From the NCBI GenBank assembly GCA_015661045.1, contig JACVQG010000007.1, positions 1 to 12,785 of the forward strand: DNA of 12,785 nt, written 5' to 3'. Made by a program: the position numbers and the translations under genes. Positions 1 through 5,328 of this stretch are shown here, in pieces. Numbering within the stretch: the stretch's first letter is position 1; each line of letters begins with the position of its first letter. The notes under the pieces were generated by a model, which had not been told where the DNA came from, did not search any database, and was given only the letters and a program-made list of their open reading frames with translations. Source of the DNA: Dehalococcoidia bacterium. Its GTDB lineage: Bacteria; Chloroflexota; Dehalococcoidia; JACVQG01.

Positions 1-201
1 TGTCTTTTTACCCGTCCCTTCTTTCTCTTCCACTACTTTAATAGCCGCATCAACAAGGCTGCGCACTGAGAGGAGCATCTCCTTAGCCGATGTCTTAAGA
101 TGTTCCCCGGCAGAGCCAGTTACCAGGGCTTTAGGCGGATGGATGCGAAGCACCAGTCCGTCATCGGGGCTAAATTCAACCTCAAATATTTTCTCTGCCA
201 T
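1..201 (-). CDS. Unrecognised small protein, N-terminal part (cut by window edge)
   Basis: The first 67 codons of a gene that runs off the left edge; the 3' end is missing. The ATG at 201 has a strong ribosome binding site (GGAGGG, about 7 nt upstream) and the frame stays open to base 1. The visible protein starts MAEKIFEVEF, has a short beta-like segment with IHPPKALVTG (residues 20-29), then a likely amphipathic helix (about 35-60) and a charged, Lys/Glu-rich end. There is no signal peptide, cysteine pair or membrane segment. It lies downstream of the ArsA-type ATPase on the same strand but 328 bp away across a repeat region, so cotranscription is uncertain. I do not recognise the family and assign no function. 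Confidence 0.72.
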   Translation of the reverse strand, partial: MAEKIFEVEFSPDDGLVLRIHPPKALVTGSAGEHLKTSAKEMLLSVRSLVDAAIKVVEEKEGTGKKT

Positions 202-529
202 CTTGTAACCCTCCTTTAAAGATTTAGCGATGCAAGTGAATCGAATCCCCCTGAGTCCCCCCTAGTAAGGGACTCACCCTCTCCCTTACCTCTCCCTTTT
301 AGGGCGAGGGGAATAAAATCTATTTTCGAGAGAATCTCCCATCCAGATTCATCGGGACCGCGAAGGATGAAAATAGCTTATGAACCTCTCGCCCCTTTGG
401 GGAGAGAATTAAAGAGAGGGGGATTTACGAGTCCAGCTACACTTACCCTCACCTACGCCTCTCCCGTCAAGGGAGAGGGAAATAAAGAAGCTATTTTCGG
501 GAGAATATTAATTTGTTAAACTGCAACGC
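202..529. repeat. Gene-free gap with three copies of a palindromic interspersed repeat
   Basis: No gene is seen here. The gap holds two direct, diverged units (about 275-335 and 445-506). Each has a hairpin built on CCTCTCCC facing GGGAGAGG, then a purine-rich GGAATAAA-like stretch, then CTATTTTCG(A/G)GAGAAT. In the second unit the stem is perfect (458-465 with 471-478, loop GTCAA); in the first it has one mismatch (289-296 with 302-309). A third unit lies between them in the opposite orientation (about 367-410: GAAAATAGC, then CTCTCGCCCC facing GGGGAGAG). Related stretches occur in the gaps before gatA, after gatA and at 2755-2820, so this is a dispersed repeat family rather than a specific regulator. 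Confidence 0.7.
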
Positions 530-1720
530 TCACTTTGGTAACCCGGCTTTTTTCACAGGTTCAAAATGTATTTGCAGTTGGTTGTCTATGAATTTTGCTT
601 CATGAACCGGTAAATCGATCAATGTCAACGGAAGCATAATATTTCTCCGGTAGGCGCCAACTTCAATAATCAGTTCGTCACCTTTCCGGTTTAAAGTTAA
701 ATCGTGTTTGGTTATGAAGGGCAGCGTAAGACTCAACACATAACACCCGTCCTTTTTTTTACTGAGCGTTTGAGGTTGACCCCGATAGAAGACCTGGGTA
801 GGGTCAGCCTGGCCAAAAAGGGCCTCGGCCATAGACCGGAGGGTCTCTATACCCACCACTTCAGAGGAGAACAGAGGTATGGTACGGATTGGGATAGGTG
901 AGAACCGCTCCTCGATAGACTGAAAATGCTGGCTTTGACGCTTTTTCCAGACATCGAAATACGGGTCTGATACCTCGGGCGGGATGACACGGTTGCATAC
1001 AATTAAATCGGTAGCATATCCGTAAAGATTAAGATATGTATAGGTGCGCTGCGCTTCCTTGATGACCATCTTCTCCGGATTGACTACCAGTCTAACCGAG
1101 GTTATTTCCGGGTCGGTAAACACGGCGCGCATTTTTTCCAGTTGAGTAAATAACATCTCGGCAGTCTTGAATACCTGGTCGGAAGGAAAGGGAATATCGG
1201 TAAAACCTTTGACCATGGGCCGGAGGAGGGTGGCAGCCTTGCGCTGAATAGGGAAGATACGGTCCATCCACCAGCGGAGAATTTCAGGGAAACTGAGCAG
1301 GCGTAAGGTCTCCCCGGTAGGAGCGCAGTCCACGATGATGACATCGAACTGGCCCCTTTCGTAGTAATCCAGGATATATAGCAGGTTGGCAAGCTCCTCC
1401 ATACCGGGCAGCACTGCCATCTCCCCGGCGATGATCTCATCTATACCCCTCCAGGATAGGAGAGACATCACCCATTGCTGTATGGTCCCCCAGTGGGTAG
1501 CCAGGGCGTGGGAAAGCTCGGGCTCCTGGCCCCATAGATTGGCCGAAATCTTTTTTGGTTCGTTGCCCAGCGGCAGGTCGAAAGAGTCGGCCAGGCTGTG
1601 GGCGGCATCGGTGCTGATAGCGATAGTCTTATAGCCCAACTGAGCGGAACGCAGAGCGGTCGAGGCGGCCACGCTGGTTTTGCCCACTCCGCCTTTGCCG
1701 GTATAGAGAATAATGCGCAT
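530..1720 (-). CDS. ArsA/GET3-family ATPase with C-terminal Hsp20-like domain
   Basis: A 396-aa P-loop ATPase of the ArsA/GET3 (SIMIBI) class, likely cytoplasmic. The deviant Walker A GKGGVGKT is at residues 8-15 with the signature lysine K9. Switch I is STDAAHSLADSF (36-47), with Ala where most relatives have Pro (STDPAHS). The family motif LPGMEEL is at 104-110. Switch II is DCAPTGETLRLL (131-142), with Glu where ArsA/GET3 usually has His. The last ~70 residues are beta-rich and resemble the alpha-crystallin-like domain (ArsA_HSP20) found at the end of single-copy bacterial homologues. I see no arsenite-binding cysteine cluster and no CxxC zinc motif, and no arsenic genes nearby, so arsenite efflux is unlikely; a client-targeting or chaperone-linked role is inference. 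The ATG at 1720 has GGAGG 7 nt upstream. Confidence 0.93.
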   Translation of the reverse strand: MRIILYTGKGGVGKTSVAASTALRSAQLGYKTIAISTDAAHSLADSFDLPLGNEPKKISANLWGQEPELSHALATHWGTIQQWVMSLLSWRGIDEIIAGEMAVLPGMEELANLLYILDYYERGQFDVIIVDCAPTGETLRLLSFPEILRWWMDRIFPIQRKAATLLRPMVKGFTDIPFPSDQVFKTAEMLFTQLEKMRAVFTDPEITSVRLVVNPEKMVIKEAQRTYTYLNLYGYATDLIVCNRVIPPEVSDPYFDVWKKRQSQHFQSIEERFSPIPIRTIPLFSSEVVGIETLRSMAEALFGQADPTQVFYRGQPQTLSKKKDGCYVLSLTLPFITKHDLTLNRKGDELIIEVGAYRRNIMLPLTLIDLPVHEAKFIDNQLQIHFEPVKKAGLPK

Positions 1721-1738
1721 TAAAAGCCTCCGACCAGT

Positions 1739-1744
1739 ATTATA
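1739..1744 (-). promoter_or_regulatory. Candidate -10 element of the ArsA-type ATPase gene
   Basis: On the minus strand, a consensus TATAAT lies 19 nt upstream of the ATG at 1720. The RNA would start just ahead of the GGAGG ribosome binding site. No good -35 is seen at normal spacing; that position falls inside the palindrome at 1755-1782. The call rests on the -10 alone. Confidence 0.4.
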
Positions 1745-1754
1745 ACATTATAAT

Positions 1755-1782
1755 GTAGGGGCAATTCATGAATTGCCCCTAC
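1755..1782. repeat. Perfect 28-bp palindrome
   Basis: GTAGGGGCAATTCA is followed directly by its own reverse complement, with no spacer. It lies just upstream of the ArsA-type ATPase promoter and 4 bases before the next long hairpin. The GTAGGGG...CCCCTAC ends recur at 1969-2032, which suggests a shared repeat type. It lacks a T-run, so it is not a classical terminator. Confidence 0.85.
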
Positions 1783-1840
1783 CGATCTAACCCCCTGGCC
1801 CCCTTCCCACTTTGGGAAGGGGGCCAGGGGGTTAGGTCGG
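1782..1840. repeat. Long hairpin, 23 perfect base pairs extending to 28
   Basis: The arm at 1787-1809 (CTAACCCCCTGGCCC, then CTTCCCA) is the exact reverse complement of 1813-1835, with a 3-nt loop. The stem continues outward through one mismatch (1786/1836) to 1782/1840. Arms this long and exact point to a mobile or REP-like palindromic repeat rather than a plain terminator. Confidence 0.85.
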
Positions 1841-1968
1841 AAGTTATTTATACCTTTTTACCCCACCCTGAGATCCTTCGCTTACGCTCCTCTGAGTAAA
1901 ACATCGGAGTCCGATACCCGCTCGGACAGCATGACAAACGACGGTGGTAACTGGATATCGAAAACCCC

Positions 1969-2032
1969 GTAGGGGTAGGCCCCCGTGCCTACCCAGAATA
2001 CGGCGAGGGCGCCCACGGTGGGGCGCCCCTAC
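1969..2032. repeat. Composite palindromic repeat with GTAGGGG/CCCCTAC ends
   Basis: The outer arms GTAGGGG (1969-1975) and CCCCTAC (2026-2032) are reverse complements. Inside are an 8-bp hairpin, GGGTAGGC (1973-1980) facing GCCTACCC (1987-1994), and two copies of the self-complementary GGGCGCCC flanking ACGGTG. The outer ends match those of the palindrome at 1755-1782, so the two belong to related repeats. Confidence 0.7.
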
Positions 2033-2181
2033 GATGGGATAATGTATAAACGTAGGGACCGACCAATGTGTAGGTCCGAATGACAAAAAAGGGCGAACAT
2101 ACCGGTCATTCGTTCCAACATATTCTTAAATCCATCGAGAAACCGAGAGATTCTATTGCTAAGGGCCTACTTGACTGGTGG

Positions 2182-2258
2182 ACGGAAACCCCCGACCTGA
2201 TTCACCTCGGTGAATCAGGTCTGCCCCCTTTACGTAAAGGGGGTTAGGGGGTTTCCGT
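2182..2258. repeat. Nested three-way palindrome (outer stem enclosing two perfect hairpins)
   Basis: The outer arms ACGGAAACCCCC (2182-2193) and GGGGGTTTCCGT (2247-2258) pair over 12 bp. They enclose a 12-bp hairpin with a 2-nt loop (ACCTGATTCACC, 2195-2206, with 2209-2220) and a perfect 20-bp palindrome (CCCCCTTTAC plus its complement, 2224-2243). As single-stranded DNA or RNA this would fold into a three-way junction. All stems are exact, which suggests a recently mobile or selected repeat. Confidence 0.85.
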
Positions 2259-2492
2259 TATAGCACATCTCCGCAAGCAGTCAAGCGTCGAGCACTTGCA
2301 ATTCACAAACTTACCTCTCCTAAGCCGGCGAATCCAAGACCTGAACGTCTTTCTGATTTTTAAACCATATTATGTTCCTGCTGACCTAACTTAAGGCTCA
2401 ATAACACATTTTGTTGGAACGGGCGAACCGGAGTTTACGCCCCCACGAGATCAAATTGGCAACCACAATCCCGCTACATAGGGATTACTTAA

Positions 2493-2726
2493 TTATACGG
2501 AATCAATAACTATCATTGTCCTGGTGTTGTTTACCAGCTTCATACCCTGGATGTCCTGCATCACCAGCCGGTCCAGAATCCTATGGTCAGCTACGTCAAT
2601 TTTTGCCACAATATCGGTTTCTCCGTAAACTGCCCAGGCTTCTACAACACCGGGTACTTTCCTTAATGCAACCACTGCTTCGGGGGATTTTCCCGCAGGC
2701 ACAGTAACTAAAATAAAGGCTTTCAT
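2493..2726 (-). CDS. Stand-alone Lrp/AsnC ligand-binding (RAM) domain protein
   Basis: A 77-aa protein that is only the C-terminal RAM domain of the Lrp/AsnC regulators: alternating strands and helices (FILVTVPAGK, then EAVVALRKVPGV), the characteristic VYGETDIVAKIDV (about residues 33-45) and a final strand with TRTMIVIDSV. No helix-turn-helix is present, so it cannot bind DNA in the usual Lrp way. Members of this single-domain type typically form dimers or higher oligomers that bind amino acids or similar small ligands; the ligand cannot be told from sequence. The ATG at 2726 has GGAGGG 7 nt upstream. It lies 94 bp downstream of the gatA stop, on the same strand, so read-through from gatA is possible but unproven. 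Confidence 0.87.
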   Translation of the reverse strand: MKAFILVTVPAGKSPEAVVALRKVPGVVEAWAVYGETDIVAKIDVADHRILDRLVMQDIQGMKLVNNTRTMIVIDSV

Positions 2727-2820
2727 GTTACATCCCTCCTTTTTCTTCAGGAACTAACTTCACCCCTACACCCCTCTCAGTTGACGGAGAGTGGCCGGGG
2801 GAGAGGTCTATTTTCATCAC
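2727..2820. repeat. Short gap with a degenerate copy of the intergenic repeat
   Basis: Between gatA and the RAM-domain gene, 2760-2820 carries CCCCTCTCAG...GAGAGTGGCCGGGGGAGAGG followed by TCTATTTTC. This matches the hairpin-plus-CTATTTTC layout of the units at 275-335 and 445-506, with a poorer stem. No promoter stands out. Confidence 0.5.
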
Positions 2821-4287
2821 TTATAAAGATGGTCTTTTCTTTTGCCATCCTGTCGCTTGTTCATAAGCAAACCCTATGCGAAGCAACATTTCCTCACTCA
2901 GAGGCTTTCCAATGACCTGCATTCCCACAGGGAGACCCTCTGAAAATCCAGCCGGCACAGTGAGACCGGGTATACCTGCAATATTAACTGGAATGGTGCA
3001 GACATCGCTGAGGTACATCTGAACCGGGTCGGCAGCCTTTTCCCCGATTTTAAACGGTACCGATGGCGATGTGGGAGCAATCAACGCATCGTATTTTTCA
3101 AACGCCTGACGGAATTCCTCCCTTATCAATGTACGAACCTTTTGAGCTTTTAAATAATAGGCATCATAATACCCCGCTGAAAGAGCATATGTCCCCAGCA
3201 TAATGCGCCGCTTTACTTCTGCTCCGAAACCCAGTTGCCGGGTCTTTTGCAGGGATTCCCACATCGTTGGCGCATCCGCAGAGTAGCCATATTTGACGCC
3301 ATCGTACCGGGCTAAATTAGCCATTGCCTCGGAAGGCGCAAGAATGTAGTATACAGCTAGAGAGTAGGGTATATAGGTTAGCGATACATCCCTGTCCACG
3401 GTTGCCCCCAGGGTTTCAAGTTGCCGGATAGCCGCTTCCATGACATTTTTTACCCCGGATTCCATCCCCTGTACAAAGAACTCTTTCGGCACACCCAGCC
3501 TTATCCCTTGCAGGTCAGCCTTTAACGCCTTTGTATAATCAGGAGCTGTTTCATGTATAGAAGTAGAATCATGGTTATCATATCCAGCTAAGACGTTCAT
3601 CACCAACGCACAGTCGGTAACGTCCCGGCACATGGGGCCGATCTGGTCCAGCGACGAAGCAAATGCCACCAACCCAAAGCGGGACACCCTTCCATAGGTC
3701 GGTTTCAAGCCTACAATATTGCAAAAGCCTGCGGGCTGGCGAATGCTTCCACCGGTATCCGAGCCTAATGCGTAAAGCGCCTCACCACTGGCTACAACGG
3801 CCGCGGAGCCTCCGCTTGAACCGCCGGGCACCCTTTCCAGGTTCCACGGATTGTGGGTGGTATAAAAGGCCGAGTTCTCTGTGGATGATCCCATAGCAAA
3901 TTCATCCATATTCGTCTTGCCTACCATCACTGCCCCGGTTTCCCAGAGCTTTTCCACAACTGTGGCATTATAGGGAGGAATAAACTTTTCCAGCATACGG
4001 GAAGAACACGTAGTGCGAATGCCCCTGGTACACATATTATCTTTTATACCTACAGGGATGCCCAGGAGCGGATTGGCTTCCCCGTTCCGGAGACGTTTAT
4101 CAGCGCTCCGCGCTTGTTCCAGGGCGAATCCTTCGGTGATAGTCACAAAACCCTTCACCCTATCGTCAACCCGGCGGCTTCTGTCTAAAACAGCTTTAGT
4201 CAGCTCTTCCGAAGATATCTCCCGGTTCTTCAGAAGTTCGTGCGCCTCGTGAATAGTCAGATAAAATAGCTCAGTTTTGTTAGTCAA
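2821..4287 (-). CDS. gatA: Glu-tRNA(Gln)/Asp-tRNA(Asn) amidotransferase subunit A
   Basis: GatA is the amidase subunit of GatCAB. It releases ammonia from glutamine for conversion of Glu-tRNA(Gln) (and in many bacteria Asp-tRNA(Asn)) in the cytoplasm. The 488 residues are full length. The amidase-signature triad is intact: K82 (GIPVGIKDN), cis-Ser S157 ([10 protein letters not shown]) and nucleophile S181 ([12 protein letters not shown]), with the usual spacings of 75 and 24. The C-terminal segment [10 protein letters not shown] is also typical. The start is a TTG at 4287 with AAGAGG about 6 nt upstream; the next in-frame Met (residue 85) would remove K82. gatC lies upstream on the same strand but 257 bp away, across repeat sequence, an unusually loose arrangement. 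gatB is not in the window. Confidence 0.97.
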   Translation of the reverse strand: MTNKTELFYLTIHEAHELLKNREISSEELTKAVLDRSRRVDDRVKGFVTITEGFALEQARSADKRLRNGEANPLLGIPVGIKDNMCTRGIRTTCSSRMLEKFIPPYNATVVEKLWETGAVMVGKTNMDEFAMGSSTENSAFYTTHNPWNLERVPGGSSGGSAAVVASGEALYALGSDTGGSIRQPAGFCNIVGLKPTYGRVSRFGLVAFASSLDQIGPMCRDVTDCALVMNVLAGYDNHDSTSIHETAPDYTKALKADLQGIRLGVPKEFFVQGMESGVKNVMEAAIRQLETLGATVDRDVSLTYIPYSLAVYYILAPSEAMANLARYDGVKYGYSADAPTMWESLQKTRQLGFGAEVKRRIMLGTYALSAGYYDAYYLKAQKVRTLIREEFRQAFEKYDALIAPTSPSVPFKIGEKAADPVQMYLSDVCTIPVNIAGIPGLTVPAGFSEGLPVGMQVIGKPLSEEMLLRIGFAYEQATGWQKKRPSL

Positions 4288-4544
4288 GATTACCTCTTAG
4301 ATTCGTCTATTTTCCTCTCCCTAATCTATTTATACTAATAAACCCTCTAAATAGGGAGAGAGAATTACAAGTTATTTTCGTTCTTATTGGTGAGTTCTGA
4401 CAAGTCGGGAAAAGATTTCTGGCAAATCACCCTCATCCCTTCGTTAAACTCAGGGCAGGCTCTATCCTTCTCCCCTCAAGGGCGAAGGGATTTGCGGCAC
4501 ATTTTCATCCATCGTGGTACTCCGATACATCATAACATTGTTCC
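4288..4544. repeat. Repeat-filled spacer between gatC and gatA
   Basis: A 257-bp gap without genes. It contains TCTATTTTCCTCTCCC near 4307-4322, AGGGAGAGAGAATTAC with TTATTTTCG near 4354-4380, and a larger inverted repeat ATCCCTTCG (4435-4443) facing CGAAGGGAT (4483-4491) with CTCCCCTCAAGGG inside. These are degenerate members of the repeat family at 202-529. A weak -10-like TATAAA sits about 45 nt upstream of the gatA start, without a convincing -35. Confidence 0.55.
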
Positions 4545-4835
4545 CTAGAAATCAAGCACGGCTCTCACACGGAAGGACCCCTCTTCTGTTTTAGGGGCAT
4601 TAGCCAGCACCTCCGACGGTGGAAGAGAGGGGAGGACTTCATCCGGTCTTAACACATTCTTCATTTCTATAGCGTGGCCTGTAGCAGGAACGTTAGTGGT
4701 ATCTACTTTTTGAAGCACCTGAAAGTTTTCCAAAATATTGGAGAGTTGTTCGCGAAAACGTTCCACCTCTTCACTCGTAACACCTATCCGGGCCAGCAAT
4801 GCAATATGTATTACCTCTTCTTGAGTTAACGGCAT
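4545..4835 (-). CDS. gatC: Glu-tRNA(Gln)/Asp-tRNA(Asn) amidotransferase subunit C
   Basis: A 96-aa GatC, the small subunit that wraps round GatA and stabilises the GatA-GatB complex. Family marks are the N-terminal helix with EEVIHIALLARI (about 6-17), the EEVERFREQLSNIL helix, KVDTTNVPATGHAIEM (about 43-58), and the end NVLRPDEV...APKTEEGSFRVRAVLDF. Length is normal. The ATG at 4835 has a full AAGGAGGT site 8 nt upstream. It is the first gene of its unit: a good minus-strand promoter sits at 4863-4892. gatA follows only after a repeat-bearing spacer. Confidence 0.96.
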   Translation of the reverse strand: MPLTQEEVIHIALLARIGVTSEEVERFREQLSNILENFQVLQKVDTTNVPATGHAIEMKNVLRPDEVLPSLPPSEVLANAPKTEEGSFRVRAVLDF

Positions 4836-4862
4836 AAATAATACCTCCTTGAAAACCGCCTC

Positions 4863-4892
4863 ATTATATCATTCGATAATACATACTATCAA
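4863..4892 (-). promoter_or_regulatory. Sigma70-type promoter of gatC
   Basis: On the minus strand, TTGATA (4892-4887) is followed by an 18-nt spacer and a perfect TATAAT (4868-4863). Transcription would begin near 4856, giving a leader of about 20 nt that contains the AAGGAGGT site of gatC. Confidence 0.7.
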
Positions 4893-4904
4893 CACTAAAG
4901 TTAA

Positions 4905-4933
4905 TTGACAGGTTCGCGTTGAACACATAGAAT
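4905..4933 (+). promoter_or_regulatory. Sigma70-type promoter of the yggT-lon-cvpA unit, placed for a leaderless message
   Basis: A consensus TTGACA (4905-4910), a 17-nt spacer and TAGAAT (4928-4933). The usual distance from -10 to RNA start puts the first base at about 4939-4941, on or next to the GTG start codon at 4941. It is back to back with the gatC promoter in the same 105-bp gap. Confidence 0.75.
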
Positions 4934-4940
4934 AACTCTT

Positions 4941-5198
4941 GTGCCATCATTTATTATTACTTACATCAACGTCCTTACTCAGTTACTAATTTATATTATA
5001 ATTGCCTGGAGTCTCCTTTCCTGGTTTCCGATTCGATGGAACAATCGGGCGCTGGTTATATTAAATCACATCACCCAACCGCTCCTGTCGCCTCTCCGGA
5101 GATTAAAATTGCGGCTTGGAGTCATAGACCTTACTCCATTGGTTGCCGTCCTTATTCTCATAGCTATTCCTTATATTCTATCTCGTATTCTGTCCTGA
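4941..5198 (+). CDS. YggT family small membrane protein
   Basis: An 85-aa YggT-type protein with two predicted membrane helices (about 5-28 and 64-82) joined by a short basic segment containing HITQPLLSPLRRLK (43-56), which with DLTPLVAVLIL (63-73) is the family signature. YggT proteins are linked to membrane organisation and osmotic or turgor phenotypes in some bacteria, but the molecular function is unsettled. The start must be the GTG at 4941: no ATG lies upstream before the in-frame stop at 4920-4922. There is no Shine-Dalgarno sequence and the promoter -10 ends only 7 bases before the GTG, so the message is probably leaderless. lon follows on the same strand. Confidence 0.92.
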   Translation: MPSFIITYINVLTQLLIYIIIAWSLLSWFPIRWNNRALVILNHITQPLLSPLRRLKLRLGVIDLTPLVAVLILIAIPYILSRILS

Positions 5199-5221
5199 TA
5201 TCCTCCATGGTTCGCTTAAGA

Positions 5222-5250
5222 TTGCTACTACTTACAGATTGTGGTAAACT
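5222..5250 (+). promoter_or_regulatory. Weak candidate internal promoter ahead of lon
   Basis: TTGCTA (5222-5227), 17 nt, TAAACT (5245-5250): four of six consensus matches in each box. RNA would start near 5257, leaving about 70 nt before the preferred lon start at 5329. No CIRCE-type heat-shock operator is seen. Confidence 0.25.
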
Positions 5251-5328
5251 CAAAACGATGTGAGCCTCGTTTCAACCAGGTATGGAGGCAGCCAATATCC
5301 CGCTTATTTTCAACTTCAGGAGACTTAT

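Larger units (their letters stand above)
1721..2492. repeat. 772-bp gene-free mosaic of palindromic repeats
   Basis: No gene is credible in this gap. From left to right it holds a candidate -10, a perfect 28-bp palindrome (1755-1782), a 28-bp hairpin (1782-1840), a small palindrome ATCGGA-G-TCCGAT (1903-1915), a composite repeat with GTAGGGG...CCCCTAC ends (1969-2032), and a three-way nested palindrome (2182-2258). A weak 6-bp inverted repeat (AATCCC/GGGATT, 2467-2486) follows the RAM-domain gene stop but has no T-run. The stretch 2260-2460 shows nothing I can assign. An open frame at 1844-2086 (minus) runs through repeats and resembles no protein. Confidence 0.75.

Noticed and set aside
1844..2086. 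80-codon open frame on the minus strand in the gap after the ArsA-type ATPase
   Set aside because: It runs straight through palindromic repeats, has a repeat-like Pro/Arg/Gly-rich translation, no ribosome binding site of note and no resemblance to a protein family.
1739..2260. CRISPR array in the repeat-rich gap
   Set aside because: The repeats are palindromes of different sequence and spacing, without identical units or regular spacers, and no cas gene is present.
2467..2486. Terminator of the RAM-domain gene
   Set aside because: The stem is only 6 bp with an 8-nt loop and there is no T-run in the direction of transcription.
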